Origin: Paracoccus solventivorans
Lineage (GTDB): Bacteria > Pseudomonadota > Alphaproteobacteria > Rhodobacterales > Rhodobacteraceae
Direction of reading: 5' to 3'
DNA: 64,000 nucleotides
Assembly (NCBI RefSeq): GCF_900142875.1
Contig: NZ_FRCK01000008.1
Coordinates: forward strand, 1-64,000
Position 1 is the first letter of the stretch, and the number at the start of each line of letters is the position of its first letter. Below are positions 47,589 to 57,117 of this stretch, one piece after another. The notes under the pieces are model-generated. The model was not told where the DNA came from and ran no database searches. It saw only the letters and a list, made by a program, of their open reading frames with translations. Position numbers and translations under genes: made by a program.

Positions 47589-48977
47589 ATGAAATATCGT
47601 ACTCAGAACATAGCCCTCGCGTATTTTTCGGTCGCGATGGCGCTGTTTGCCGTGCAGGTCACGATGGGCCTGATCATGGGCTATATCTATGTGCAGCCCA
47701 ATTTCCTGTCCGACTCGCTGCCGTTCAGCGTGGTGCGGATGCTGCACAGCAACAGCCTGATCGTCTGGCTGCTGCTGGGGTTCTTCGGCTCGGCCTATTA
47801 CCTCGTCCCCGAGGAAGCCGAGCGTGACATCCATTCGCCCACGCTGGCCTATCTGCAGCTGGCGATCCTGGTGCTGGGCACGGCCGGGGTGGTCGTGACC
47901 TATCTGTTCGACCTGTTCAACGGCAACTGGCTGCTGGGCAAGGAGGGGCGCGAGTTCCTGGAACAGCCCAAATGGGTCAAGGTGGGCATCGTCGTCGCGG
48001 CGCTGATCTTCCTCTACAACGTCACGCTGACGGTGCTGAAGGGGCGCAAGACCGCGATCTCGAACGTGCTGCTGCTGGGGCTCTGGGGTCTGGCGCTGCT
48101 GTTCCTGTTCGCCTTCTACAACCCCGCGAACCTGGTGCTGGACAAGCAGTACTGGTGGTGGGTCGTCCACCTGTGGGTGGAAGGCGTCTGGGAACTGGTG
48201 ATGGCCGCCATCCTGGCCTTCCTGATGCTGAAGCTGACCGGCGTCGACCGCGAGGTGGTGGAAAAGTGGCTGTATGTCATCGTCGCCACCGCGCTGTTCT
48301 CGGGGATCCTGGGGACCGGGCACCACTACTACTGGATCGGCCTGCCGGCGTACTGGCAGTGGGTCGGCTCGATCTTCTCGAGCTTCGAGATCGTGCCCTT
48401 CTTCGCGATGATGGCCTTCGCCTTCGTGATGGTCTGGAAGGGCCGCCGCGACCACCCGAACAAGGCCGCGCTGCTGTGGTCGCTGGGCTGCACCGTGCTG
48501 GCGTTCTTCGGCGCCGGGATCTGGGGCTTCCTGCACACGCTGCACGGGGTGAACTACTACACCCACGGCACGCAGATCACCGCCGCCCACGGCCACCTGG
48601 CCTTCTACGGCGCCTATGTCTGCCTGGTGCTGGCGATCATCACCTATGCGATGCCAATCATGCGCAACCGCGACCCCTATAACCAGGTGCTGAACATGGC
48701 GTCCTTCTGGCTGATGTCGGGCGGGATGCTGTTCATGACCTTCACGCTCACGTTCGCGGGAACGGTGCAGACCCACCTGCAGCGGGTGAACGGCGAGGCC
48801 TATATGGACGTGCAGGACCAGCTGGCCATCTTCTACTGGATGCGCTTCGGGTCGGGTGTGGCCGTGGTGCTTGGGGCGCTGCTGTTCATCTACTCGATCG
48901 CGGTGGTGCGGCGCGAGGTCTTTACCCCCGGCCCGGTTCAGGCCCACAAGGACGGCCATATCGAGCCGGCGGAGTAA
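47589..48977 (+). CDS. norB: Nitric oxide reductase subunit B
   Basis: A 462-residue integral membrane protein with about twelve helices, heme-copper oxidase superfamily, reducing two NO to N2O at a heme b3-FeB site. Ligands visible: His in [21 protein letters not shown] (His and Glu of the FeB site), [10 protein letters not shown] (two His), and [10 protein letters not shown] (His to hemes b and b3). Full length, cNor type (no N-terminal quinol-oxidase extension). It is followed by norQ after 4 bp. Confidence 0.98.
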   Translation: MKYRTQNIALAYFSVAMALFAVQVTMGLIMGYIYVQPNFLSDSLPFSVVRMLHSNSLIVWLLLGFFGSAYYLVPEEAERDIHSPTLAYLQLAILVLGTAGVVVTYLFDLFNGNWLLGKEGREFLEQPKWVKVGIVVAALIFLYNVTLTVLKGRKTAISNVLLLGLWGLALLFLFAFYNPANLVLDKQYWWWVVHLWVEGVWELVMAAILAFLMLKLTGVDREVVEKWLYVIVATALFSGILGTGHHYYWIGLPAYWQWVGSIFSSFEIVPFFAMMAFAFVMVWKGRRDHPNKAALLWSLGCTVLAFFGAGIWGFLHTLHGVNYYTHGTQITAAHGHLAFYGAYVCLVLAIITYAMPIMRNRDPYNQVLNMASFWLMSGGMLFMTFTLTFAGTVQTHLQRVNGEAYMDVQDQLAIFYWMRFGSGVAVVLGALLFIYSIAVVRREVFTPGPVQAHKDGHIEPAE

Positions 48978-48981
48978 GACG

Positions 48982-49791
48982 ATGAACGCTCATGCAACGA
49001 CAACGAAGGAGGGGGCGGCAGCCCCCTTCTATCTTCCGCAGCGCGACGAGATCGAGGTGTTCGAGGCCGCGGCCCGCAACGACCTGCCGGTGCTGCTGAA
49101 AGGCCCGACCGGCTGCGGCAAGACCCGCTTCGTCACCCATATGGCGGCGCGGCTGGGACGCAAGCTCTACACCGTGGCCTGCCACGACGACCTGTCGGCC
49201 TCGGACCTGATCGGGCGCTATCTGCTCAAGGGCGGAGAGACCGTCTGGGTGGACGGGCCGCTGACCCGGGCGGTGCGCGAGGGCGCGATCTGCTATCTCG
49301 ACGAGGTGGTCGAGGCGCGCAAGGACGTCACCGTGGTGCTGCACCCGCTGACCGATGACCGCCGCATCCTGCCCATCGACCGCACCGGCGAAGAGCTGGA
49401 GGCCGCGCCCGGCTTCATGCTGGTGGCGTCCTACAACCCCGGCTACCAGAACATCCTCAAGACGCTGAAACCCTCGACCCGCCAGCGCTTCTTGGCGATG
49501 GAGTTCGATTTTCCGCCGCCCGAGCAGGAAAAGACCATCGTGATCGAGGAAAGCGGCATCGACGAACGTCGCGCCGCGATGCTGGTGCGGCTGGCCGGCA
49601 AGCTGCGGGCCCTGAAGGGGCAGGACCTGGAAGAGGGCGTCTCGACCCGGCTGGTGGTCTATGCGGCGACGCTGATCGCCGGCGGCATGGACCTGGACCG
49701 CGCCATCGCCGCGGCGATGATCGAGCCGCTGACCGACGACGCCGACATCAAGCGCGGGCTGGCCGACCTGGTGGTGGCGGTTCTGGGCTGA
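48982..49791 (+). CDS. norQ: NorQ, MoxR-type AAA+ ATPase
   Basis: A 269-residue AAA+ protein: Walker [14 protein letters not shown], Walker [15 protein letters not shown], and a sensor region [12 protein letters not shown]. With NorD it inserts the non-heme iron FeB into NorB. ATG at 48982 lies four bases after the norB stop. Confidence 0.95.
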   Translation: MNAHATTTKEGAAAPFYLPQRDEIEVFEAAARNDLPVLLKGPTGCGKTRFVTHMAARLGRKLYTVACHDDLSASDLIGRYLLKGGETVWVDGPLTRAVREGAICYLDEVVEARKDVTVVLHPLTDDRRILPIDRTGEELEAAPGFMLVASYNPGYQNILKTLKPSTRQRFLAMEFDFPPPEQEKTIVIEESGIDERRAAMLVRLAGKLRALKGQDLEEGVSTRLVVYAATLIAGGMDLDRAIAAAMIEPLTDDADIKRGLADLVVAVLG

Positions 49792-49801
49792 ACCCCTGGG
49801 A

Positions 49802-49850
49802 CCGGGGGCCAGCCCCCGGACCCCCGGGATATTTGGATGATGAAGAAAGG
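49802..49850 (+). repeat. Dispersed intergenic element, copy 4, in the norQ-norD gap
   Basis: A perfect inverted repeat CCGGGGGC-CA-GCCCCCGG is followed by ACCCCCGGGATATTTGGATG and GAAGAAAGG. It fills the 66-bp gap between norQ and norD. Its terminal AAAGG is the likely ribosome-binding site of norD, eight bases before the ATG at 49858. Confidence 0.7.
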
Positions 49851-49857
49851 TGCCATC

Positions 49858-51816
49858 ATGGCCGCGCGGGTGGACTGGCGCGAGATCGAGCCGTGGGAGC
49901 CGGAAGAGACCATCGGCAAGCTGTGGCACGGCTGGGCCAGCGGTTTCGAGGCGATCCCCGAGCATGAGGACGCGCGGGTGGCGCTGTCCGAGGTGGCGGG
50001 GCGGCTGGCGGTGCTGTTCCGGGGCCTGGGCGGCGATCATTCGATCGAGATGCGCCCGACCGCCGACCGGGTCAGCCGGCACCGGCTGAGCTGGCTGCGC
50101 CGGCTGGGGACCGAGGCCGAGGCGGTGCCGCAGGCCGAGTTCGACGGCGGCATCCTGCGGCTGCCGGCCTCGCTGGCGATCCTGCCCGCGGCCGAGGCCA
50201 ACGGGGCGCTGTATCTGTGGCTGGCGGCGCATGCCGCGCATCTGGTGCTGCCGGCGGATGTGGGCGACGACCCGCTGCGGCGCGACCTGGCCTGGCTGGG
50301 CTCGGCCCGCGCCACCGTGGCGTGGGTGGCCGAATCGGCGCCGGGGCTGATGCCGCTTTATGACGAGCTGCGCGCGCTGTTGCTGGCGGCGCGGCCGTTG
50401 CCCAAGCTGCCCCCGGACGAGGCCGCGGTCGAGGCGGTGGCCCGGCATCTGCTGGGCGATCCGGCGCCGCTGGACGAACGCGCGGCCGGGATGCTGGCCG
50501 CGATCGATGCGGGCGATCTGTCGGGGTTCACCGCCACGCGGCTTTACCAGCCGATCCGGCCGGTGACGCTGTGGGTGGCCGCGGGCGACGCCAGCGTTTC
50601 GTCCGAACGGGTGGCCACGCGCGAGGCCGACGAAGCGGGCGAGGAGCCCTCGACCGAGGCCGGCGAAAAGACCATCCGCGCCCGGCGACGCAAGGCTGAC
50701 GACGCCAACCGCAAGGACAGCCTGATCATCAACAAGTTCGAGGCGATCCTGAGCTGGGCCGAGTTCCTCAACCTCAACCGCCGGGTCGAGGATGACGACG
50801 ACGACAGCGCCCGCAAGGCTCTGGACGACCAGGACGAGCTGGGGCTAGGCCAGATCAGCAAGGCCCCCGCCACGCGGCTGAAGCTGCATCTGGACCTTGC
50901 CCCCGAGGACGTGGACCGCGAGGCGATTTCCGGCGTCTTCACCTATCCCGAGTGGGAGGCGCGGTCGGGGCGCTATCTGCCCTCGCACGCGCGGGTGCTG
51001 GACAGCGAACCCGAGACCCCCGCCGACGCCCCCGCGCCCTTTGACGAGGCCGCGCGCCGCCGTATCCGCGCCGTGCGCCGGCAGTTCGAGGCGATGCGCC
51101 CCGGGCGGGTCGTCACCACCGGCCACCGCGACGGCGAAGAGCTGGACCTGGACGCCACCGTGCAGTCGCGGGTGGGGCTGATCGTGTCGGGCGAGGGCTC
51201 GGACCGGATCTGGAAACAGTCGCGTCCGCAGAACCGCGACCTGGCGGTGTCGATCCTGCTGGACGTCTCGCGGTCGACCGAAAGCGCCGTCACCGGCCGC
51301 GCGGTCATCGACATCGAGCGCGAGGCCCTGGCGGCGCTGGCCTGGGGGCTGGATGCCTGCGGCGATCAGGTGGGGATCCAGGCGTTCTGCTCGCTGCGCC
51401 GCGACCGGGTGTTCGTCCATACCTGCAAGCGTTTCGACGAGCCGATGGGGACCGCGGTCGAGGCCCGGATCGCGGCGCTGCGCCCGGCCTTCTACACGCG
51501 GCTGGGGGCGGGCATCCGCCACGCCAGCGCCACGCTGGCCGCGCAGGCGCGGCGGCGCCGGCTGCTGCTGGTTATCACCGACGGCAAGCCCAATGACCTT
51601 GACCACTACGAGGGCCGCCACGGCATTGAGGACAGCGCCATGGCCGTGCGCGAGGCGCGTCGGGCCGGGCATTCGGTCTTTGGCATCACCGTCGACCGCG
51701 ACGGCAAGTCGTGGTTCCCGCGCATCTTCGGGCAGGGCGGGCACGCGCTGATCCCGCATCCCGACCGCCTGCCAGAGGCGCTGCCGCAGATCTACCGGCA
51801 GCTGGTCGGCGCATGA
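49858..51816 (+). CDS. norD: NorD, von Willebrand factor A domain maturation protein
   Basis: A 652-residue cytosolic or membrane-associated protein. The C-terminal third is a VWA domain with a MIDAS motif (SILLDVSRSTES) and LLLVITDGKPND. There is an acidic region (EDDDDDSARKALDDQDE) in the middle. It works with the ATPase NorQ to activate NorBC. ATG at 49858 is used because AAAGG is well placed; ATG codons at 49837 and 49840 lie inside the dispersed element. The stop overlaps norE. Confidence 0.94.
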   Translation: MAARVDWREIEPWEPEETIGKLWHGWASGFEAIPEHEDARVALSEVAGRLAVLFRGLGGDHSIEMRPTADRVSRHRLSWLRRLGTEAEAVPQAEFDGGILRLPASLAILPAAEANGALYLWLAAHAAHLVLPADVGDDPLRRDLAWLGSARATVAWVAESAPGLMPLYDELRALLLAARPLPKLPPDEAAVEAVARHLLGDPAPLDERAAGMLAAIDAGDLSGFTATRLYQPIRPVTLWVAAGDASVSSERVATREADEAGEEPSTEAGEKTIRARRRKADDANRKDSLIINKFEAILSWAEFLNLNRRVEDDDDDSARKALDDQDELGLGQISKAPATRLKLHLDLAPEDVDREAISGVFTYPEWEARSGRYLPSHARVLDSEPETPADAPAPFDEAARRRIRAVRRQFEAMRPGRVVTTGHRDGEELDLDATVQSRVGLIVSGEGSDRIWKQSRPQNRDLAVSILLDVSRSTESAVTGRAVIDIEREALAALAWGLDACGDQVGIQAFCSLRRDRVFVHTCKRFDEPMGTAVEARIAALRPAFYTRLGAGIRHASATLAAQARRRRLLLVITDGKPNDLDHYEGRHGIEDSAMAVREARRAGHSVFGITVDRDGKSWFPRIFGQGGHALIPHPDRLPEALPQIYRQLVGA

Positions 51817-52379
51817 CCGAGGCCACGGATATCCGCCGCAACCCGGGCGGCCTGCCGGGCGAGCTGATCATGTGGGTGCTGATCGTCAGCGAGCTGGCGG
51901 TGTTCGGCGCGGCGCTGCTGATCTTTCTGGTGCTGCGGCTGGGCGACCCGCAGGGGTTCGCGGATTCGCAGGCGCAGCTGCACCGGCTGTCGGCCGGGAT
52001 CAACACCATGGTGCTGGTCAGTTCCGGCTTTGCCGCGGCGCTGGCCGCGCGGGCGGCGGAAACCGGCACCGCGGGCGCCCGGCGCGCGGTGCGCCGGCTG
52101 CTGGCGGTGGCGATCCTGCTGGGGGGCGTGTTCCTGCTGCTCAAGGGGGTGGAATACGCCGATGCTGCCCGCCGCGGGCTGGGGCTCGAGGCGCATGTCT
52201 TCTTTACCTTCTACTGGCTGCTGACCCTGTTCCACGCTGCGCATGTGCTGGCGGGGATGGTGATCCTTTCCATCGTCTCGATCCGCGCCAATGCCGATGC
52301 GGTCGAGGCCTCGGCGCAATTCTGGCATATGGTGGACCTGGTATGGGTGATCCTGTTCCCCGTGATCTATCTGCTGTGA
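51813..52379 (+). CDS. norE: NorE, cytochrome oxidase subunit III-like membrane protein
   Basis: A 188-residue protein with five membrane helices, related to cytochrome c oxidase subunit III: GELIMWVLIVSELAVFGAAL, FFTFYWLLTLFHAAHVLAGM and FWHMVDLVWVILFPVIYLL. It is an accessory protein supporting NO reductase activity. It is coupled to norD (ATGA) and to norF (GTGA). Confidence 0.94.
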   Translation: MTEATDIRRNPGGLPGELIMWVLIVSELAVFGAALLIFLVLRLGDPQGFADSQAQLHRLSAGINTMVLVSSGFAAALAARAAETGTAGARRAVRRLLAVAILLGGVFLLLKGVEYADAARRGLGLEAHVFFTFYWLLTLFHAAHVLAGMVILSIVSIRANADAVEASAQFWHMVDLVWVILFPVIYLL

Positions 52380-52663
52380 AACGTCTGTCGTGGTCCGATC
52401 CGCTGGTGCGGGCCTGGGTGGCGCTGATGGCGCTGTCGCTGGCGGCGACGGCGGTGGCGATCCTGCGGCCGCAATCGCCGGCCTGGGCGGGCACGGTGGC
52501 GGGGGCGGTGATCCTGGGGTTCGCCTGGCTCAAGGCGCGGATCATCCTGAACCGCTATCTGGGGCTGGCCGACGTTCCGGGCGCGCGCCGCGGCTTTGGC
52601 GCCGGGCTGGGGGCATTCGCGCTGGCGGCGCTGGTGCTTTACGCGCTGGGGCAGGCGGGCTGA
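52376..52663 (+). CDS. norF: NorF, small membrane protein
   Basis: A 95-residue protein with three membrane helices (ALMALSLAATAVAILRP; WAGTVAGAVILGFAWLKARI; ALAALVLYALGQAG). The ILGFAWLKARIILNRYLGL segment resembles subunit IV-like accessory proteins. The GTG start overlaps the norE stop (GTGA), which explains why it can be missed. Last gene of norCBQDEF, converging on nnr. Confidence 0.88.
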   Translation: MKRLSWSDPLVRAWVALMALSLAATAVAILRPQSPAWAGTVAGAVILGFAWLKARIILNRYLGLADVPGARRGFGAGLGAFALAALVLYALGQAG

Positions 52664-52690
52664 GGGCGTTCTGGCCCGGGCGCAGGCGGC

Positions 52691-53389
52691 TTAGCGCAGC
52701 CAGGCCTTGGCCGGGTCCTCGGCGGTCAGCTGGCGCAGCCGGTCCATGTCCTCGATATGGGCGCGGGCGGCGTCGATGCGCACCCCGTGTTCGCGCAGCC
52801 GGGCAAAGGCGCGCGACAGGGTTTCCGGCTTCATTCCCAGACGGCCGGCAATCAGCGCCTTGTTGTAGGGCAGGGCGACCGAGCATTCGCCCTCGGCGCA
52901 GGGGGCAAGGTCCAGCAGGAACTCGGCCACCCGCTGCACGCCCGAGCGCGCCTTGAGCCCCTCGATCTGCTCGACCAGCTGTTGCAGATGCACAAAGGTC
53001 GCCGCCAGCATCGAGGTCGCCATCACCGGGTCGCTTTGCAGGTGGTGGCGGATGCGGGCCGCGTCCAGCCGCAGCAGGCGGCTGGGGGTGATCGCCTCGG
53101 CCGCGACCGGATAGGACAGGCCGCGCAGCGCCACCGCCTCGCCAAAGCTGCGGCCGCGGGTCACCACGCTGACCACCGCCTCGGCCCCGCTGGCGGCGAT
53201 CCGGTAAAGCTTGATCCAGCCCTCCAGCACGATGAACAGCGCATCCGCCGGTTCGTCCTGTAAAAACAGCGTCTGGCCGGTCTCGACGGTCTGGATCTGC
53301 GAGCCTTCCAGCATCTTTTCCTGCAAGGGCTGCGGCAGATTCGCAAGCACCGCCGATTTCCGGGCGGTATCCAGTTCGACAGGCGTCAT
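52691..53389 (-). CDS. nnr: Crp/Fnr-family regulator, probable NNR
   Basis: A 232-residue Crp/Fnr protein: cyclic-nucleotide-like sensor fold (residues about 15-130), a dimer helix, and a helix-turn-helix KALIAGRLGMKPETLSRAFA (E and R of the recognition helix as in FNR-type readers of TTGAC half-sites). It lacks the N-terminal Cys cluster of FNR, which fits an NO-responsive NNR/DNR protein. Location directly after norF, as in P. denitrificans. No FNR-type box was found in its 84-bp upstream gap. NNR is expected to activate the nir, nor and nos promoters marked here. Confidence 0.88.
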   Translation of the reverse strand: MTPVELDTARKSAVLANLPQPLQEKMLEGSQIQTVETGQTLFLQDEPADALFIVLEGWIKLYRIAASGAEAVVSVVTRGRSFGEAVALRGLSYPVAAEAITPSRLLRLDAARIRHHLQSDPVMATSMLAATFVHLQQLVEQIEGLKARSGVQRVAEFLLDLAPCAEGECSVALPYNKALIAGRLGMKPETLSRAFARLREHGVRIDAARAHIEDMDRLRQLTAEDPAKAWLR

Positions 53390-53473
53390 GGGGGCTCCGG
53401 GATGGCAGCGGCTGAGGGCGGTTCATAACGGCGCCGGCCCCCGGCCGCAACCTGTGCAAAGGAAGGGGGGCGG

Positions 53474-54178
53474 TCAGGCCGCGCCCACCACCATGCCCCG
53501 CTGCACCGCCGGGCGGGCCATGAACCGCCGCACCCAGGCGTCGACCACGGGGAAATCCGCATAGCCGACCAGCTCGCCGGCGTCATAGTTGCGCAGCAGG
53601 TTATCGACCCAGGGCGCGGTGGCGATGTCGGCGATGGAATAGTCGCCTGTGATCCAGTCGCGCCCGTCCAGCTGGCGGTCGAGCACGCCCAGCAGGCGCC
53701 GCGCCTCGGCCACATAGCGGTCGCGCGGGCGCTTGTCCTCGATCTCGGCGCCGCGGTAGCGGTGGAAGAAGCCCAGCTGTCCGAACATCGGCCCGACGCC
53801 GCCCATCTGGAACATCAGCCATTGCAGCGTCTGATAGCGCGCGGCCCCGCCCGCGGGCAGCAGCCGCCCGGTCTTGTCGGCCAGATAGATCAGCATCGCG
53901 CCCGTTTCCCACAGCCCCATCGGCTTGCCGTCCGGCCCGTCGGGGTCGATCATCGCCGGGATCTTGTTGTTGGGGTTCAGGGACAGGAACTCGGGCGTCA
54001 TCTGGTCCTGGGGGTCGTTGATGCTGATGCGGTGCGCATCATAGTCCAGCCCCAGCTCTTCCAGCATGATCGAGGCCTTGATCCCGTTCGGCGTGTTCAG
54101 CGTGTAAAGCTGGATCACGCCTGCGCGCCGGGGCCGCCAGCGGCGGGTGATCGGGAAATCGTCCAGCGTGTCGGCCAT
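53474..54178 (-). CDS. Glutathione S-transferase family (YfcG/YghU-like)
   Basis: A 234-residue protein: N-terminal thioredoxin-fold half (IQLYTLNTPNGIKASIMLEE; NPNNKIPAMIDPDG; LWETGAMLIYLADKTGRLLP) and C-terminal helical half. The TPNG motif with threonine/asparagine in place of a catalytic Cys/Ser/Tyr matches the Nu-class YfcG/YghU group of disulfide-bond oxidoreductases. ATG at 54178 is chosen for an AAAGGA nine bases upstream; an ATG at 54196 lacks a good site. No functional link to denitrification is evident. Confidence 0.88.
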   Translation of the reverse strand: MADTLDDFPITRRWRPRRAGVIQLYTLNTPNGIKASIMLEELGLDYDAHRISINDPQDQMTPEFLSLNPNNKIPAMIDPDGPDGKPMGLWETGAMLIYLADKTGRLLPAGGAARYQTLQWLMFQMGGVGPMFGQLGFFHRYRGAEIEDKRPRDRYVAEARRLLGVLDRQLDGRDWITGDYSIADIATAPWVDNLLRNYDAGELVGYADFPVVDAWVRRFMARPAVQRGMVVGAA

Positions 54179-54270
54179 GGTGGCTTGTCCTTTCATCGCA
54201 ATTGCGTGGTTTCCAGTCCTCGTGCTAGCCCGAAGGCATCGGCCTGCGGGCGCTCAAAGGGGACAGGTTC

Positions 54271-54714
54271 ATGATCAAGGAGTTTCGCGATTTCATCGCC
54301 AAGGGCAATGTCATGGACATGGCCGTCGGCATCATCGTCGGGGCGGCGTTCACCGCCATCGTCACCTCGATGGTGGGCGACATCATCAATCCGATCATCG
54401 GCATCATCACCGGCGGCACCGATTTTTCCGGCAACTACCTGGTGCTGAACGGGGTCGAGGTCGCGCCGGGCACCTCGCTGAACGCGGCGCGCGACGCGGG
54501 GGCGAATGTGTTCGCCTGGGGCTCGTTCCTGTCGGCGGTGATCAATTTCTTCATCATCGCTTTTGTGGTGTTCCTGCTGGTCAAGATGGTGAACCGGATC
54601 AAGGCGGCCGCGATCCAAACCCAGAAGGCCGAGGAATCCGCCGCCGGCCCCTCGCAAGAGGCGCTGCTGGCCGAGATCCGCGACCTGCTGGCGGACCAGC
54701 GCAACCGCGCCTGA
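54271..54714 (+). CDS. mscL: Large-conductance mechanosensitive channel
   Basis: A 147-residue protein, family length. [20 protein letters not shown], the channel-lining first helix [20 protein letters not shown], a periplasmic loop, the second helix and a cytosolic charged C-terminus ([16 protein letters not shown]). It opens under membrane tension to release solutes on osmotic downshift. Monocistronic. Confidence 0.97.
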   Translation: MIKEFRDFIAKGNVMDMAVGIIVGAAFTAIVTSMVGDIINPIIGIITGGTDFSGNYLVLNGVEVAPGTSLNAARDAGANVFAWGSFLSAVINFFIIAFVVFLLVKMVNRIKAAAIQTQKAEESAAGPSQEALLAEIRDLLADQRNRA

Positions 54715-54832
54715 CCGCCGGGGCGGCGCTTGCGGGGCGTCGGTTTTCCGATGCCCCCACCCGCGGTTGCGGCTTGGCGGGCGGCATCGGGCCGGGCTAT
54801 CGTCGGCGCCGACCCCTACCGCAAGGCCGCAT

Positions 54833-55297
54833 GTGACAGAGCAACTCGACCCGACCGACCGCCGGATCCTTTCAGTGCTGCAACGCGAGGGGCGGATCTC
54901 CAACGCCGACCTGGCCGCGCGGGTGAACCTGTCGGCCAGCGCCTGCCACCGCCGCGTGCAGCGGCTGGAAGAGGCGGGATTCATCGCCGGCTACGTGGCG
55001 CTGCTGGACCCGCGGCGGCTGGGCCGGACCACCACGGTGTTCGTGGAAATCACCCTGTCGGGCCAGGCCGACGAGCTGCTGGACGTGTTCGAAAAGGCCG
55101 TGCGCGCCATTCCCGATGTGCTGGAATGCCACCTGATGGCGGGGACCGCGGATTACCTGCTGAAGATCATGGCCGAGGATACCGACGATTTCGCCCGCAT
55201 CCACCGCCAGCACCTGTCGCGCCTGCCCGGGGTGGCGCAGATGCATTCCTCCTTTGCGCTGCGCACGGTGATGCAGACCACGGCGCTGCCGGTCTGA
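54833..55297 (+). CDS. Lrp/AsnC family transcriptional regulator
   Basis: A 154-residue Lrp-type regulator: LDPTDRRILSVLQREGRISN, HTH segment LAARVNLSASACHRRVQRLE and a RAM domain (ECHLMAGTADYLLKIMAEDT). The GTG at 54833 gives the standard N-terminus; the frame is open to 54767 but the additional residues are atypical. The effector and targets are unknown; flanking genes (mscL, SDR) give no hint. Confidence 0.9.
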   Translation: MTEQLDPTDRRILSVLQREGRISNADLAARVNLSASACHRRVQRLEEAGFIAGYVALLDPRRLGRTTTVFVEITLSGQADELLDVFEKAVRAIPDVLECHLMAGTADYLLKIMAEDTDDFARIHRQHLSRLPGVAQMHSSFALRTVMQTTALPV

Positions 55298-55364
55298 GGG
55301 CGCCTTGCCGCCCCGCCCACGGCATGAGACGCTGCCTCGTCCATGAAGAAAAAGGGGGGCGCAG

Positions 55365-56069
55365 ATGTCCACGGCGAAAGTCGCGCTGGTCACGGCCGGC
55401 GGTTCGGGGCAGGGGGCGGCGGTGGCGCGCAAGCTGGCGCAGGACGGCTGGCACATCGGGGTGCTGTCGTCCTCGGGCAAGGGCGAGGCGCTGGCGGGCG
55501 AGCTGGGCGGGGTCGGCGTCACCGGCTCGAACCAGTCCGAGGAGGACCTGCGCCGGCTGGTCGACGCGGCGATGGCGCGCTGGGGGCGCATCGACGCGCT
55601 GGTGAACTCGGCCGGGCACGGGCCGCGGGCGCAGATCCTCGAGATTTCCGACGAGGACTGGCATCGCGGGATGGAGGTCTATTTCCTGAATGTGGTCCGG
55701 CCGCTGCGGCTGGTGACCCCGATCATGCAGGCGCAGGGCGGCGGCGCGGTCGTCAACATCTCGACCGCCTGGGCGTTCGAGCCCTCGGCGATGTTCCCGA
55801 CCTCGGCGGTGTTCCGGGCGGGGCTGGCCAGTTTCGCCAAGATCTATGCCGACGCCTATGCGGCGCAGAACATCCGCATCAACAACGTGCTGCCCGGCTG
55901 GATCGACAGCCTGCCGGAAACGGACGAGCGTCGCAAATCGGTCCCGATGGGGCGCTATGGTCGCGCCGACGAGATCGCGGCGACGGTCGCGTTCCTGCTG
56001 TCCGAGGGCGCGGGCTATATCACCGGCCAGAACATCCGCGTCGACGGCGGGCTGATGCGCTCGGTCTGA
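55365..56069 (+). CDS. SDR-family protein lacking the catalytic Tyr and Lys
   Basis: A 234-residue Rossmann-fold protein: TAGGSGQGAAVARKLAQDGW (variant TGxxxGxG), NSAGHG (NAG motif) and VVNISTAW with Ser133. Where classical SDRs have YxxxK it has S147-AVF-R151 (PTSAVFRAGLASFAK). The C-terminal GYITGQNIRVDGGLMRSV is intact. It may bind a nucleotide without classical oxidoreductase activity, or use other residues. RBS GGGGGGC lies just before the ATG. It ends at a bidirectional terminator. Confidence 0.88.
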   Translation: MSTAKVALVTAGGSGQGAAVARKLAQDGWHIGVLSSSGKGEALAGELGGVGVTGSNQSEEDLRRLVDAAMARWGRIDALVNSAGHGPRAQILEISDEDWHRGMEVYFLNVVRPLRLVTPIMQAQGGGAVVNISTAWAFEPSAMFPTSAVFRAGLASFAKIYADAYAAQNIRINNVLPGWIDSLPETDERRKSVPMGRYGRADEIAATVAFLLSEGAGYITGQNIRVDGGLMRSV

Positions 56070-56093
56070 TCCGCCCGAAGTGCCCCCGAATCG

Positions 56094-56126
56094 AAAACCC
56101 CCGCAGCCATCGGCCACGGGGATTTT
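56094..56126. terminator. Bidirectional terminator between the SDR gene and rpsU
   Basis: A 15-bp stem with a 3-base loop; four A residues on one side and four T residues on the other make it work in both directions. It stands in the 83-bp gap between the convergent SDR and rpsU genes. Confidence 0.85.
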
Positions 56127-56152
56127 CTTGAACCATCCGGTTCGCTGACGCC

Positions 56153-56359
56153 TTACAGCGCGCCCTCACGCTGGGCCTTTTTCCGGGCCAGTTTCCGGGC
56201 GCGGCGCACGGCCTCGGCCTTTTCACGGGCCTTCTTGACCGACGGCTTCTCGAAATGTTGCTTCAGCTTCATTTCGCGAAAGACCCCTTCGCGCTGAAGT
56301 TTCTTCTTCAGGGCACGAAGCGCCTGTTCGACGTTGTTGTCGCGAACGCTTACCTGCAT
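56153..56359 (-). CDS. rpsU: 30S ribosomal protein S21
   Basis: A 68-residue basic protein with the complete bS21 sequence layout: [33 protein letters not shown] and a Lys/Arg-rich tail. It helps initiation on the small subunit. It has a GGAAGGTGG leader. Monocistronic and divergent from the COQ9 gene. Confidence 0.97.
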   Translation of the reverse strand: MQVSVRDNNVEQALRALKKKLQREGVFREMKLKQHFEKPSVKKAREKAEAVRRARKLARKKAQREGAL

Positions 56360-56457
56360 GTGGTTGTCACCACCTTCCTAGGCTAGAGTTGAACTTGATT
56401 GCAGGACGCGCCCCTTTAGCGCAACGTCCCGCGGATGTCCACCCTGACGGAGGCAAG

Positions 56458-57117
56458 ATGATGCAGGACGAGCGCAACCGGCTGCTGGACGCGGCGCTGA
56501 CCCATGTGCCCTTCGACGGAATGAACGAACGCGCGCTGCTGGCCGGGGCGCGCGACTGCGGGATCGCGCCGGAGCTGGCGCGGGTGCTGTTTCCGCAGGG
56601 CGGCGCCGGGCTGGCCGCCGCCTATCACCGCCGCTCGGATGCGGCGCTGGCGCGGGCGATGGCGCTGTCCCCGCCCTCGGGGCGCATCCGCGACCGCATC
56701 GCCGGCGCGATCTGGACGCGGCTGGCGCTGTCGGACCCGGAGCTGGTGCGCGCCGGCACCGCGGTGATGGCGCTGCCGCAGAACGCCGGCCTTGGCGCGC
56801 GGCTGATGTGGGAAACCGCCGATACGATCTGGACGGCGCTGGGCGACGGCTCCGAGGACGTGAACTGGTGGACCAAGCGCGCGACGCTGGCCTCGGTCTG
56901 GGGAGCGGTGGTGCTCTACTGGCTGGGCGATGCCTCACCGGGGCACGAGGACACCCGCGGCTTCATCGACCGCCGCATCGACGACGTGATGCGGGTCGAA
57001 AAGCTCAAGGCCGCCGCCCGCAAGCTGCCGGGGGCAGGCGCATTGGCCGGGCTGGCCACCGGCTGGATCCGCAAGCCGCAGCGCGCCCCCGCGCCCGGCC
57101 ATCAGAAGGAAGCGTGA
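56458..57117 (+). CDS. COQ9 family protein (ubiquinone biosynthesis)
   Basis: A 219-residue protein with a TetR-like N-terminal fold and the COQ9 core: TAVMALPQNAGLGARLMWET and VNWWTKRATLASVWGAVVLY. COQ9 binds lipid and presents quinone intermediates for hydroxylation. ATG at 56458 with GGAGG six bases upstream. It overlaps the downstream quinone oxidoreductase by one base (TGATG), suggesting joint expression. Confidence 0.92.
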   Translation: MMQDERNRLLDAALTHVPFDGMNERALLAGARDCGIAPELARVLFPQGGAGLAAAYHRRSDAALARAMALSPPSGRIRDRIAGAIWTRLALSDPELVRAGTAVMALPQNAGLGARLMWETADTIWTALGDGSEDVNWWTKRATLASVWGAVVLYWLGDASPGHEDTRGFIDRRIDDVMRVEKLKAAARKLPGAGALAGLATGWIRKPQRAPAPGHQKEA

